A stretch of 64,000 bases of DNA from Pelomonas caseinilytica (GCF_021353235.1 NZ_JAJTWT010000010.1:124001-188000); one strand, 5' to 3'. Counted from the stretch's first letter, positions 32,701 to 47,700 are shown. Notes: generated by a model not told the origin, from the letters alone. A program made the numbers and translations.

Positions 32701-35700
32701 GCGGCCTGGCCAAGGACGGCAGCTACACCGTCAACACCAACCTGCAGATCCCGGCGGATGCCGACGGGCCCTTCTATCTCATCGTCGTGACCGACGCCGA
32801 CGTCGTCGGCCAGGAGCCCAGCGGCGCCGCCAACGTCGGCCTCAAGCAGGTCTACCAGAACCGCGACTCGGTGCCCGAGTTCCGCGACGAGGGCAACAAC
32901 GCCGTCGTCGTGCCCGTGCAGGTCACGCTCTCGCCGGCACCCGACCTGAAGGTCACGACGGTCGGTGCGCCCGACCACGCCGTGCGCGGACAGGACGTCA
33001 CGGTCACCTACACCGTCGTCAACCAGGGCAGCGTGGCCACGCCGGCCAACGCCACCTGGCGCGACCAGGTCTACCTCTCGGTCGACCCCGTCTTCGACCC
33101 GCGCACCGACCGCTACCTCGGCGACGTCGAGCACAAGGGCTCGGTCGCCGCCGGCGGCCACTACGACGGCACCGGCACCTTCAAGCTGCCCGCCGGGCTG
33201 ACCGGCTCTTTCTACGTCTTCGTCGTCACTGACCCCGTCATCAACGCCGGCGGCGAGCCGCGTGGCAAGGTCTACGAAGGCACCCACGAGGACAACAACG
33301 CCACCGCGCGGGGCACGCCCATGCTCATCGAGCTGCCGCCGCCGTCCGACCTCGCCGTCACCGACATCGCCGTGCCCACCACGGCCGCGACGGGCGACGA
33401 CGTCAAGATCAAGTTCTGGGTGACGAACCAGGCTGGCGCCGTGGCCGAGGGCTCGTGGACGGACGCCGTCTACCTCTCGGTCGACAGCGAATGGGGCCTG
33501 CAGGACATCCTGCTCGGCAAGGTGCAGCACAACGGCAGCCTGGCCGTGGGCGATACCTACGTGTCCGAGCTGACCGCCAAGCTGCCGCCGGCCAAGGCGG
33601 GCAGCTACCGCATCATCGTCCGCACCGACATCTACAACGAGGTCAACGAAGGCGCCAGCGCCAGCATCGGCGAGCGCAACAACATCGCCTCCAGCGCCTC
33701 GGCGCTGGCCGTCACGGTGCCGACCCTGGCGCTGGGCGTGCCGCTGCAGACGACGCTCGCGCCCGGCGAGCAGCGGCTGTACCGCGTCACGGTCGGCGCC
33801 GGCGAGACCCTGCAGGTCCTGCTCGACGCCGCCAACAACCTCAATGCCAACGAGCTCTACGTCCGCTACGGCGACGCGGCCAGCCCCTCGGCCTTCGACT
33901 TCGGCGCCCAGCAGGTCCTCTCGGCCGACCCCAGCACCGTCGTCCCGACGACGCAGGCGGGGGATTACTACGTCCTCATCCAGGGCCGCTCCGGCGCCTC
34001 GACGCCGGTCACGCTGACCGCCAGGACCCTGCCCTTCAGCATCACCAACATCACGCAGGACCAGGGCGGCGACAGCAAGTGGGTCTCGGCCACCATCACC
34101 GGCGCCGGCTTCAAGCCCGGCGCCGTGGTCAAGCTCGTGCGTCCCGGCATCCTGGAGGTGACGCCCGTCCGCTACGAGGTCATCGACGCGACGACGATCA
34201 AGGCCATCTTCGACCTGACCAACGTCCCGCACGGCCTCTACGACGTGGCCGTCATCAACCCGAACGGCGCCGTCGCCACCCTGCCCTACCGCTACCTCGT
34301 CGAGACGGCCCTGCCCATCGACGTGACCATCGGCCTGGGTGGCCCGCGCGTCGTGCCCTCGGGCCAGACGGGCCTGTACAGCATCTCGCTGCAAAGCCTG
34401 ACCAACGTCGACACGCCCTACGTCCACTTCAGCTTCGGCGTGACGGAGCTGGGCGACAACGCCAAGGTCTACGGCCTGCCCTACACCAGCTTCTCGTCCA
34501 ACGTCGCCGGCTCGCCGGACGGCAACCGCCGCAGCGACGTGGCCTGGGCCAGCCTGGACAGCGAGGTCAACACCTTCGGCACCATGCTGGCGCCGGGTTA
34601 TGCGCTGGACGTGGAGTCGGGCGGCTACGTGGGGATGAACTTCTCCGTCACGACCTACCCGGGCCTGCAGGCCATCTTCGACCGTGACTTCGAGGCCTAC
34701 AAGCGCGCCGTCTACGCGGCGAGGCCCGACCTCGCCAAGGCCGACGTCCTCAAGGACGGCGTCGGCTCACTCGGCAGCGAGCTGGCCGAGTGGTTCAGCA
34801 ACCCGAACGCCAAGATCGACGACTGCATCGGCCTGTTCGCGCCCTTCCTGTTCAACGTCAACGCCGCCGCCACGCCGCTGACCCGGGACGAGTTCGTGAC
34901 CCTGCAGACCCAGGAAGCCGAACGCCTGCGCACGGCGGTCCTCGCCGACACCCACGCCAATGCCGCCCTGGTCAACCTCGCGGGCGACCGCGACACCTGG
35001 GTCAAGGCCTACCTCGGCGCGCTGGAGGAAAGCGGCCTGCTGCGCCCGGCCGACCAGGCGCCGCCCATCCGCACCGACGAGAAGGTCATCAGCCTGATGG
35101 CCACGCTGGCCAGCGGCATCCTCGTCGGCCCCGTCGGCCAGCAGATTTCCGGCCCGGCCACACTCAGCGCCTTCTTCGACCAACTGCACAGGTGGTACGG
35201 CGACGCGCCCGGCACCTTGACGCAGATGATCGGCAGCGACCATCGCGAGTCGCTGGAGTGCGGCGAGTACAACATCCCCGTGCCCGTGTCGGGCAACTAC
35301 GCCAACTACAACCTGGGGCTGTCGCACTCGACCTACTACCAGTCGATCAACATCTTCTCGCCCTTCAGCAGCAGCTCGGCGGTCAACTCCACCGACCCGG
35401 GCTTCTCGTCACTGGCCAGCAGCAACACGCTGACGGCGCTGGACCTGCAGCGCATCTTCAACCAGATCGCGCAGAACACCGCCAACGGCGCCTCCATGGT
35501 CGGGCCCAACGGCTTCGGCAGCGAGCAATACCTGCCCGCCAACACGCCGCTGCCCTACACCATCAAGTTCGCCAACCCGGCCGGCTCCGGCAGCAGCGCC
35601 GAGCAGGTGCGCGTCTCGACCGTGCTGGACGCCAACGTCTCGCTGCGCAGCTTCCGCCTCGGCGACATCAAGGTCGGCGGCGTGACCATCCACGTGCCGC

Positions 35701-38700
35701 AGGACCGCGCCAACTTCCAGGGCGACTTCGACCTGCGCAACTCGCTGGGCTTCATCGTGCGCGTCAGCGCCGGCGTCGACCCCGAGACGCGCACCGCCAC
35801 CTGGCTGCTGCAGGCCATCGACCCCGACACCGGCGAAGTGCTGCAGGACGCCACCCGCGGCCTGCTCCAGCCCGACGACTCCCAGGGCCGCGGCCAGGGC
35901 TTCGTCAGCTACACGGTGCAGTCCGACTTCAATGCGCAGGACGGCGCCACCGTCACCGCCCAGGCCCGTGTCGAGCTCGACAACCGCGCGCCCATGGAGA
36001 CCGGCAAGGTCACCAGCACCCTGGACGTCACCCCGCCCAAGACCACCCTCACCGCCACGCCGGTGGCCGGCAGCGCCGCCGACTACAAGGTCAGCTGGCA
36101 GGCCGCCGACGGCAGCGCCGGCTCGGGCGTGCGCAGCACCACGGTCTACGTCCGCGAAGACGGCGGCGCGTGGACGATCTGGCAGCGCCAGACCACCGAC
36201 AACAACGGGGTCTACACCGGCCGGGCCGGCCACAGCTACCAGTTCCTGGCCCTGTCCATCGACAACGCCGGCAACCGCGAGTTGGCGCCCAGCGGCGACC
36301 TGCCGAGCGACGGCACCGTCGTCGACGTGGGCGGCACGCCCCAGGTCGGCCGCACCACGCAGGACGTGGCGCCGCCCCCGGCGCCCAGCAACGCCACCAG
36401 CACCAACGAACTCTTCCTGAAGGCCCTGCAGAACCTGCCGGGCGCGGTGTCCTCGCGGCCGTCCAACTTCACGACCGTGCTGGCGCCCTTCAGCGGCGAA
36501 GCCTTCGGCACCGGCATCACGCAAAGCTTCTCGGGCATCGGCCCGCTGGCCATCCTCGAGCGCCCCGACGGCCGCTTCATCGTCAGCGGCGGCGGCAACC
36601 GCGGCGCCCTCTACCTGTTCGACCCGACGGGGGGCAAGGCGCTGGCGCCGGCCGTGCAGCTCGACAGCCCCGTCTACGACCTGGCCTACGACGCCAGCGG
36701 CGGCCTGTGGGCCACCAGCGGCGGTGGCCAGTTGCTGGAGCTGGACCCGCAGACGCTGGACATCATCAACCGCTACGGCGACAGCATCACCCAGAGCCTG
36801 GCCTTCGACCGCGCCAAGGGCGTGTTCTACGTGTCCTCGGGCAACGGTGTGGAAGTGTTCGACCCGGTCAAGCGCAGCTTCACCCACTTCAGCAACATCC
36901 GCGTCGACGACCTCGCCGTCGCGCCGGACGGCAGCCTCTGGGCCACCACCTGGCCCACGCGCGGCCAGGTCATCCGCTTCGACGCCCAGGGCAAGGCCCA
37001 GGCCCAGCTCGAGATCGACGCCGAGCTCGACTCCCTCGCCTTCGGCCAGGCCGGCACGGCCCTGCAGGGCCTGCTCTTCGTCTCCGCCCGCATCCCCTCG
37101 GGCAGCACGGACAAGGCCAGCCTCTACATGGTGGACCTCGCCACCATGGACTGGCTGGCGGTCGCCCAGGGCGGGCCGAGCGCCGAGCAGCTGATCGCCA
37201 CCAGCGACGGCCGCCTGCTCGTCTCCAACGGCAGCCAGGTCGACGTGCTGGCGCCCCTGGTCGCGCCCTCGGTGCTGCGCACCAGCCCGGCGGCCGGCGC
37301 CATCGTGGCCCTGCCGATGAGCAGCATCACCGTCACCTTCGACCACGACATGCGCGTGGGCGAGGCGGGCGACCTGAGCTCCGTCACGAACGTCGCCAAC
37401 TACCACCTCGTCGACGCCACGGGCAAGGCCGTGGCGCTCAGCGCCCTGAGCTACGACGCCGCGACCCGCACCGTCACCCTGCGCTTCGAGTCGCCCGATG
37501 GCGGCAACTACACCCTCACCGTCGACAAGCGCATCCGATCCAGCGTCGGCCTGCAGCTGACCGCGGCCTACACCGTCGCCTTCACGGCGGTGTCGGACTT
37601 CTCCTCGCTGCTGGACATCCAGTTCGTCGCCACCCGCTCGGACCGCGCCACCGGCACCCTGTCCTTCGACGTCAAGGTCACGAACAAGAGCGGCTACGAC
37701 CTCAAGGTGCCGCTGCTGCTGGTGCTCGACCCCTCGCGCTACTTCCAGGGCTCGGCGGCCGGTGCCTCCGTCAACAGCGACGGCCTGTGGCTGCTCGACC
37801 TCGGCGCCGGCATCCCCGGCGGCGTGTTCGCCCGTGGCGCCTCCACCCAGTTGACCACCGTCAGGCTCAACAACCCGCTCGGCCAGCGCGTCGAGATCGG
37901 CGCGGGCGTCTACGCCCTGCCCTACCCCAACCAGACGCCCGTCTTCAGCCAGCCCCCGGTGACCCGGGCCCAGGCCGGCACACCCTACGTCTACCAGGCC
38001 AAGGCCGAGGACCCCGAGCACAGCACCCTCACCTGGGTGATGCTGCAGGGCCCGGCCGGTGCGACGCTGGACGCCGCGACCGGCCTGCTGAGCTGGACGC
38101 CCACGCCGGACAGCGCCGAGAAGACCTCGGTCGTGCTGCGCGTCTACGACACGCGCGGCGCCTACGCGACCCAGGCCTTCGTCATCGAGACGGCCGGCGC
38201 CAACCGCGCGCCGCTGCTGGACCTGCCGCCGTCGGTGCGCCTGCGCGAGGGCCAGGCCTTCACCCTGCCCGTCATCGCGAGCGATCCCGAGGGCCAGACC
38301 CTCAGCTACGCCGCCAACGGCCTGCCGCCGGGGGCGCGCTTCGACGCCCAGCACGGCGTCTTCGAATGGACGCCCGGCTACGACGCCGCGGGCGAGTACC
38401 GCAACCTCAGCTTCACCGTCAGCGACGGCATCAACACCGTCACGCAGTCCGTCACCGTCATCGTCGACCAGGTCAACGCACCGCCGGTGCTGCAGGGCAT
38501 CCCCGACCGCACCGTACGCCAGGGCGACCCCGTGCAGTTCACCCTGCGCGCCACCGACGTCGACAGCCAGACGCTGACCTACTCCGCCGAGCTGCTGCCG
38601 CCCGGCGCGACGCTGGACCCCAACACCGGCGTCTTCAACTGGGTGCCGCCGCTGAACAGCGCGCCGGCCTACACGCTGCGCTTCCGTGCCTCCGACGGCG

Positions 38701-41700
38701 AGACCACGGTGGAGCGCGAGGTGCATTTCACGGTGCTCAACGTCAACGCCGCGCCGGTGTTCGCGCCGGTGCTCAATGCCGCGGTGCTGGAGGGCCAGAC
38801 ACTGACCCTGCTGCTCAACGCCATCGACCCCGACAACCCGACCTACGTGCCGCAGGTGCGCCTGGCCGACGGCACCCTCTCCGCGCCCGAGACCACCCAG
38901 CCGACCGTCACCTACAGCGTCACCGGCCTGCCCACCGGCGCCAGCTTCGACACCGCCACCGGCACCCTGCGCTGGACGCCGGGCTACACCCAGGCCGGCA
39001 GCTACCAGATCGTCGTCACGGCCACCGACACCGGCGACGGCACCGGCACGCCGCTGTCCACCAGCGTCACGGTGCCCATCCAGGTGCTCAACGCCAACCG
39101 CGCGCCCGAGGTGCCGGCCCAGACCAACCTCGAGGTGGCCAAGGGCCATCCCATCGACGTGCCGGTTACCGTGACCGACGCCGACGGCGACCCCGTGGCC
39201 GTGAACTTCACCGTCACGCTCAAGGGCCTGCCCTATGCCGTCTCGGTCAACGGCCAGCCCACGCGGGCCGACGGCGGCACGCCGCTGTTCAACTTCATCC
39301 CCACCGGCAACGGCACGGGCATCCTGCGCATCACGCCGGGAGACCGCGACCGTGGTGACTACGTCGTCAAGCTGACCGCCACGGACGACGGCGACGGTGG
39401 TGGCGCCAAGGCCGCGCTGTCGGCCTCCACCACGTTCATCGTCAAGGTCACGTCGACCTCGGAGCCGCCGCTGCTGGCGCCGATCGGGCCTAAGGTGGCC
39501 GTCATCGGCCAGCCGCTGCAGTTCACCGTCCGCGCGAGCGACCTCGACCAGGACGCCCTCGACTTCTCCATCGACCACCTGCCCGGCAACGCCACGCTGG
39601 TGTCCGGCGCCCAGTACGGCAGCGCCGTCTTCACCTGGACGCCGACCGCGGCCGAGGCCGGCACCACGTCCCTGACCTTCACCGTCAAGGACAGCGCCGG
39701 CAACACCGACACCCAGACCATCGCGGTGGTCGTGCGCGCCAGCAACGCCGCGCCGGTGCTGCAACCCATCGGTAACCGCACCATCGCCGAAGGCCAGGTG
39801 CTGGACCTGCAGTTCGCCGCCACTGACGCCGACGGCGACCCGCTGACCTACACCGTCAGCAACGCGCCGCCGGGCGCCGTGCTGGACCCGCTCACCGGCC
39901 GCCTGCAATGGGCCACGGACTTCATCTCCGCCGGCGTCTACAAGGACATCCTCGTCACCGTCTCCGACGGTGCGGGCAGCAGCAGCGAGAAGTTCAGCGT
40001 CACGGTGACCAACACCAACCAGGCCCCGCGCCTGGCGACCATTCCGCCGCTGGGCACGCAGGAGCAGCGCGTGCTGAGCTTCTCGCTGATCGGCACCGAC
40101 CCTGACGGCGACGTGCTGACCTACGCGCCGCTCGCGACCCTGCCGCGCGGCGCCGAGTTCGACCGCGCCACGGGCACCTTCACCTGGCGGCCCGACTACG
40201 ACCAGGCCGGCAGCTACGACCTGCAGTTCGCCGTCACCGACCCGCAGGGCCTGCAGGACACCACCACCATCCACGTCAGCGTCGCCGACGTCAACCGCGC
40301 GCCGGTGCTGAGCTTCACCAACCACCAGGTCGCCCTCGGCGACACGATGCAGTTCAAGCTGGCCGCGACCGACGCCGACACCGGCGCCCAGCTCGTCTTC
40401 AGCGCCCGCGACCTTCCCGCCGGCGCGAGCCTGGACGCGGCCACCGGCCAGATCACCTGGACGCCCACGGCCGGCCAGGTCGGCGACTACCTCGCCGTCG
40501 TCGGCGTGAGCGACGGCATCACCACCGTCGAGCACGGCCTGGCCCTGCGCGTCACGGCCCAGCCGGCCGGCCCGGTGCCCACCATCGTGCTGACCCCCAG
40601 CTTCCCGGCCGTGCCGGGCCAGCCCGTGGCCCTCAACGTGCTGGCTGACGCCTACTCCGCCATCGCCGGTCGCACGCTGGCCATCAACGGCGCGCCGCTG
40701 GCCCTGGACGCCAATGGCCATGCCGTCTTCACCGCGCCGGCCAGCGGCATCTACCAGCTGACCGCCACGGCCACCGACCTCGACGGCTACACCGCCACCA
40801 GCACCACCCTGCTGCGCGTGCGCGACCCGCTGGACCACAGCGCGCCCGTCGTGTCGCTGGACAGCGCCCTCGGCGGCGCCCGCATCACCGGCCCGCTGTC
40901 CATCACCGGCAGCGTCGCCGACAGCAACCTGGAGCGCTGGACGCTGGAGATCGCCCGCACGGGCAGCACCCACTTCACGACCCTGGCCAGCGGCACGGGG
41001 CCCCTCGCCGGCGCCCTCGCCAGCCTGGACCCGGCCCGCTACGGCCGCGGCTTCTACCAGCTGCGCCTGACCGCCACCGACATCGCCGGCCGCAGCGCCG
41101 AGGCGACGACCGCCTTCGAGCTCGACGCCGCCAGCGACGCCGGCCGCTACACCCGCAGCAACACGGACTTCAGCGTCACCCTCTCCGGCCACACGCTGGA
41201 CTTCACGCGCCGCTACGACTCCTTCGCCGCCGACGAGGCCGGCAGCTTCGGCAACGGCTGGAAGCTGGCCTGGCGCGACCTCGGCGTCACCACCGACGTG
41301 CCCGACACGGGCTCGGAAGCCAGCGGCGTCTACAACCCGCTGCGCTGGGGCACGCGCGTCTTCGTGGACACCCCCGACGGCGGCCGTGTCGGCTTCACCT
41401 TCCAGCCCGTGGCCGTCGTCGGCCAGGGCTTCACCTACTACGAGCCGCGCTGGATGCCCGACGCCGGCGTGACCTGGCAGCTGCAGTCCGCCAGCCAGCC
41501 GCTGCAGCAGGCCTCCGGCAAGTTCTATTCGCTGGACGACGGCGGCGCCTACAACCCGGCCTCGCTCGCCGGCAACCGCGCCCAGTACACCCTGGTCGAT
41601 GCGGCCGGCACGCGCTACGAGCTCAAGGTCGGCACCGGCGTCACCGGCATCACCTATGCCGACGGCGTGCACCTCGACGTGAACGGCAGCGGCGTGACCG

Positions 41701-44700
41701 GCCCCGGCGGCGACGCCGTGGTCTTCACCAACGACGCCCAGGGCCGCCTCACGCGGCTGACCACGCCCGACGGCCGTGTCCACGACTATGCCTACGACGC
41801 CGCGGGTAACCTCGTGTCTGCCCGCGACCTCTCGCAGGGCACGTCCCAGCGCTACGGCTATGCCGACCCGGCGAGCCACCTGCTGACCCTGGCCACCGTG
41901 CCCGGTGGTGCCCAGACCGGCCAGGGCGGCGAGTCCATCGGCTACGGCGCGACGGTCTCCGTCCAGCCGCTGACCGCCGACCTCGGCGCGGCGCTGAGCT
42001 ACCTCGCCCACGACGTGACGGGCAGCCTGTCCGCCGGGCAGCAGGCCCTGTACTCCCTGGCCGTGCGTCCGAGCGAAGTGCAGCTGCCCCAGGGCGGCGC
42101 CTTCCTGCTCGGCGTGCGCCTGCAGGCCACCGGCGGCTCGCTGGCGCCGGCCCTGCCCGTCATCGACGGGGCCGTCCCAGTCGTCACCGGCACGGATGCC
42201 GAAGGCAGCTTCGCCATCTTCCGCATCACGGCCGACGGCCTGAAGACGCTGCGCGTCACCGGCAGCGGCGCCGGCGACTACAAGCTGCATTTCTTCGCCG
42301 CGGGCGACGTCAACGGCGACGCCCGCGTCGACGGCAGCGACGCCGCCGCCCTGATGGCCTCGCGTGGCAGCAGCGCGGGCCAGTCCGCCTTCCTCGCGGC
42401 GGCCGACATCAACCGCGACGGCGTGGTCAACGCCGCCGACGCCCAGCTGCTGTTCGCCAACCTCGGCTTCGCGCCCAACCAGGGCCCCACCGTCGGGGCC
42501 GGCTCCGGCTTCACCCACGTCGACCTGACGACGCAGGTGCCGGTCGCCTCCTTCCTGAGCGACCCCGAGGGCGACGCCCTCACCTACCGCATCGTCTCGA
42601 CGGCGCACGGCGTGGCCACGCTGTCGGGCGACGGCACCCGCGTGCTGTTCAGCCCCGAGGCCGGCTTTGCCGGCGACGCCAGCTTCACCGTCATCGCCGA
42701 CGACGGCTTCACCCAGTCCGCCGCGGGCACGATCACCGTCCACGTCAGCGACGCCGCGCTGCTGCACCTCGACTTCGCCCAGCGCAACCCGACGCTGGCC
42801 CTGGGTGCGCGCTACCTGCCCACGGTGATCGGCGACTTCGCCGACCAGCAGGGCGTGGTGCTGGACAGCCGCTACGTCACCCTGTCCGTCAGCAACCCCG
42901 CGACCACCCGCCTGGTCGGCAACCAGGCCGTCATCTCCACGGCCCAGGGCTTCTCGATGCTGACCGCCCAGCGCGGTGGCATCGCTGCCGCCACGGCCCT
43001 GGTGCTCGGCCAGCCCAACCCCTTCGAGAACCTGCAGGTCTTCAGCGGGCTGGACGTCTATCCCCACGCCGTCACCCTGGTGCCCGGCACCGGCTACAAG
43101 CCGCTGACCGTCAGCGTCCAGGGCGGCGACAACGTCACGGCCGCCACGGCCTACGTGGCGGGCAACAACCAGGTCGTCAGCGTCGACGCCGCCGGCGTCA
43201 TCCACGGCCTGGCGGTGGGTGACACCGAGGTCACGGTGGTCTACAACGGCGCCGAGTTCCGCGTGCCGGTGCGCGTGCGCGCGCCCGACATCGGCAGCAC
43301 CACGATGGGCACCCTCGGCGGCGCGGTCGCCACGGCCGACGGCATCGTCATGGCCGTGGCGCCCAATGCCATGGACACGCCCCGCACCGTCTCCATCGCC
43401 CGCGTGGAGCAGTCCGCCCTGCCCATGCAGGTGCCGCAGGACTTCAACTTCCTGAGCGCCTTCAAGATCGACATGGGCGGAGAAACCCTCGCCACGCCGG
43501 CGCAGCTCGCCATCCCCGTGCCCGAGAGCGTGCCGGTGGGCACGCGGCTCTACCTCTTCCGTGCCGCCGCCCTGCCCAACGAGCAGGGCGACATGGAGGG
43601 CAAGTGGTTCGAGGACGAGGTGGCCGTCGTCGGCGCCGACCACATCGCCCGCACCAGCTCGCCGCCGTGGCCGGGCGTCACCAACTCCGGCGTGTGGATG
43701 CTGGGCATGGCCGGCCCCGGCGTCAGCCTGGCACACGGCGTGCTGACCGTGAACGTGCCCATCGGCATGATCCCCTTCATCGCCGCGCCCGGCATCGGCG
43801 GCGTGGCCACCTACGCCCCGACGCTGGCGGTGAGTTTCAACGTCAGCCAGCTCCACATCGTCGCCATCCCGGCTCAGGGGCTGCCCATCGTCACCCAGGT
43901 GGGCGTGAGCCTCAACCCGGGCGCCGTCACCACCTTCAACGTCGCCATCAACCAGCCGACGGCGGCGGTGCCGCAGTCGCCGGTCATCCTCGGCGAGGGC
44001 TTCGAGTTCCGCAACGTCAACGGGCAGATGGCGCCGGTGATGGTGCTGACGGGCAAGCACTTTGCGAGCAGCCCCAGCGCCAGCCTGGGCTCGCAGGTCA
44101 AGGTGATGTTCCAGCTCAACGGCCAGACCGAGATCGGCCAGGTCGTCGGCAGCGTGACGACCGACGCCAATGGCCTGGAGCACGTCGCCGTGCAGGTGCC
44201 CCAGTCCGTCATCCTCGGCCTGGCCAAGATCACCGTGGCCCGCGTCGACCAGGTGCCGCAGTGGGACGAGTGCACCGGCACCATCAAGCCGCTGGAGCGT
44301 GCCTACCTCAGCGCGCCGGTGCAGATGCCGGCGCCGGGCAGCTACGTGGTCTCGGCCCTGCGCACGGCCGGCCAGGTGGCCCTCTTCACCCAGGGCGACC
44401 CGAGCGCGGCCAACCCGGCCGCAGCGCTGCAGCTGGTCTCCACCATCCCGGTGGGCTACTACCCGCGCGACACGGCGCTGACCTCCGACCACACCCGCGC
44501 CTACGTCACCGTCTCCGGCAACCCGAACGGCCGCAACGGCCTGGCCCTGGTCGACCTGGTGGCGATGCAGCAGGTCAAGATCAAGGACGCCGCCGACCCG
44601 GCCAGCAACATCATCAAGCTGCCCAGCGGCTCGCGCCCCTACTGGGTGGCGCTCGACCCGAGCAACCACTACGCCTACGTCACCGAGGAAGACCCGCAGG

Positions 44701-47700
44701 GCGGCGGCCCCATCGGCCACGGCCTGATCTACGTCGTCGACATCAACCCGGCGTCGCCGACCTTCAACCAGTTCGTCCGCACCATCGACGTCGGCCCCGC
44801 CCCCTTCGGCCTGCGCGAACTCGTCGTCAGCGAGGATGGCAAGCGCCTGTACGTCGCCGCGCCCAACCGCTCCGGCTACGGCCAGCCCCAGGCCGTCCCC
44901 GGTTCGGACGCCAGTGCCGTCTACGTCATCAACGTGGACGAGGCCGACAAGCCGGAGAACCCGAGCGGCCCCAACCCCAAGAAGTACTGGGAGGTGCTGG
45001 GCCTCATCCCGACCGGCCAGGAGACCTATGCCCTGCGCAACTCGGGCGACCCCGACCGCATCCTCTTCACCAACCGCTACTTCGACAACAACGACGCCGT
45101 CAGCGTCATCGACGTCAAGGACCTGAGCGGCTCGCCGCTGGGCACGGCCCACGCCCTGCTGCAGGGCAACGGCCTGACCCTGGGCAGCACAAGCGACAGC
45201 TTCGACGTCAACAACGCCAGCGACGTCATCGTCATCCCCGCCGACACCTTCAAGAGCGTGCTCGGCCACTCCCACCCCGAGTACATGCTGGTGGCCGGCT
45301 ACGACCGCTACCAGCAGGGCATCCCCTCGTCCGACCCGGACTACGCCCTGACCTCGCCCGGCAGCGGCCAGCCCAGCGGCAGCAACATCGGCATCGTGCG
45401 CGACGGCCAGCTGCTGGCCGCGACCACGCCCATCCCGCTGGGCGTGCTCGACAACCTCGCCCTGGCCTCGGGCTACAACTACCTCTTCGCCGCCTACCGC
45501 GGCGTGGACGTGACCGTGGCCGACCCCAACGCCCCGGGCGGCGTGCGCCGCACCACCGGCGCCGTCATGGCCTACAACCTCGTCAACCTGATCGGCCAGG
45601 TCGAGGACATCTACAACAACAGCGCGCTCAGCCAGGCCCAGAAGGACCGCATGGCGCGCTTCCCCATCGAGCAGTTGACGACCAACGCCGAGATCCTCCC
45701 GCTGCAGGAGGATCTCCAGGGCTTCAACACCAACATGGACATCAAGGCCGACTACCGCGTCATCGGCGCGAACACGGCCCGCGGCGAATACACCTTCGGC
45801 GTGCCCTACGTGATGGACGGCTACGGCCACTACATCGACGCCCAGAACAACGTCCTGCCCTACTGGCGCGACGCCAAGGGCAACTGGTACATCGTCACCT
45901 GGGACGCCAACAACAACATCACCGCCCGGGTGCCCTACACCAATGGCGTGCCGCCGGGCGTGCAGCTCTCGCCCAACGCGCCCTTCGCCACCGGCGGCTC
46001 GGCCCAAGGCCTGTCGGCCCACCCGACCGAGGTGGCGCCCGGCCCCCGCGTGGTCAACCAGTTCGACTTCGGCCGCAGCAGCGCCCTGAACGACCGCAAC
46101 GACATGGGCGTGAAGGACCTGCTCGACAAGATCGTCGGCGACCCGCAGAACTGCCCGCCCGACCAGGTCGGCTCCACGGTGCAGATGGACAGCGGCGTCG
46201 TCAACGAGACGCATGCCCTGGTGTCCTACCAGTCGCTCGGCCAGACCCAGCAGCTCACCCTCAGCTACGACTCGCTCGCCGCCGACCCGCGCCACATCCT
46301 CAACTTCAGCTTCGAGGACCTGGGGGCCGAGCTGGCGGCCTACAAGCCGCACGCCGCCCCCGAGGAACTCGCCGCCGACGGCAGCCTCATCATGGCGGTG
46401 CACGTCGTCGCCACGGGCGAGGACGGCAGCAGCATCACGACGCCAACGCAGTACTGGAAGGTCCCGGCTGGCCAGAACACCATCACGGCGGCCATGCTGG
46501 TGGACTTCAGCGGCCTGCCCGCGGGCAACGTGCAGTACCAGGTCGTTGCCCACGTGGGCGGCAAGGACCGCGTCACCGGCGGCACACGGCTCAACACCAA
46601 CGGCGTGGACAGCGCCTTCGGCCGCGGCTGGAGCCTGCAAGGCCTGCAGACCCTCACGCTCGACGCCGAGGGCGGTGTCACCGTCCTCGACGGCAACGGC
46701 AACGGCCAGCACTTCAACCACGCGCGCACGCCCGAGCTGCAGACCTCGACCTGCGTGCTCGCCGCCGAGGACGTCTACATCGGCGCCGACGACAACTTCA
46801 CGACGCTGAAGAAGAATGCGGCCGGCGAGTTCGAGCGCACCCTGCAGGACGGCACGGTCTACACCTACACCACGCCCACCCAGGACGCCGCCACCGGCAA
46901 GACGCAGCCCGGCCACCTCGTCAAGGTGACCGACCGCTACGGCAACGCCACCCAATACGACTACGACAGCCAGGGCAACCTGGTGAAGATCACCGATCCG
47001 GTCGGCCTGGCCACCCAGTTCGGCTACAGCGGCAAGCACGTCACCAGCATCACCGACCCCGCCGGCCGCGTGACCAAGCTGATCTACAGCGGCAACGACC
47101 TCGTCAAGGTCGTCGACCCCGACGCCTCCTTCAACAGCTACGGCTACGACGCCCAGGGCCACCTGACCACGTCCACCAGCAAGCTGGGGGCGACCGACGT
47201 GCACGTCTACGACACGGTCAGCGGCCGCCTCGTGGAGGTGGACCGCGCCGACGGCACGGTCACCCACGTCAAGCCCTGGCAGCTCAACGGCCTGACCGAC
47301 CCGGCGCTGACGCTGGACAAGGCCCACACCGTGCAGGCCTCGACCGCCAGGATCGAGACCTTCAAGGCCACGCTGGAGATGCCCAACGGCAACGTGCGCA
47401 CCCAGACCATGGACGAGCACGGCCGGGTGCTGAAGGAAGAGGACTCGCTCGGCGCGCGCGAGACCTTCGTCCGCGACGAGCACGGCAACGTCACCAAGAC
47501 CATCGACGACGACGGCGGCGAGGTGACCTCGACCTACGACGCCCAGGGCAACCGCCTGACGATGACCGACGCCATCGGCACGACGAGCTTCACCTACGAC
47601 GGCAAGTTCCACCGGGTGACCAGCACGACCGACGCCCTCGGCCACAGCACCCACTACCAGATCGACGCCAAGGGCAACAACCTCGGCACCACCAACGCCG

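Noticed and set aside
17547-34427. Very long open frame on the minus strand opposite the first part of the giant gene
   Set aside because: It is in codon register with the giant gene and open only because Leu TTA/CTA and Ser TCA codons are avoided. Its translation is low-complexity Gly/Ala/Val/Arg/Asp-rich with no domains.
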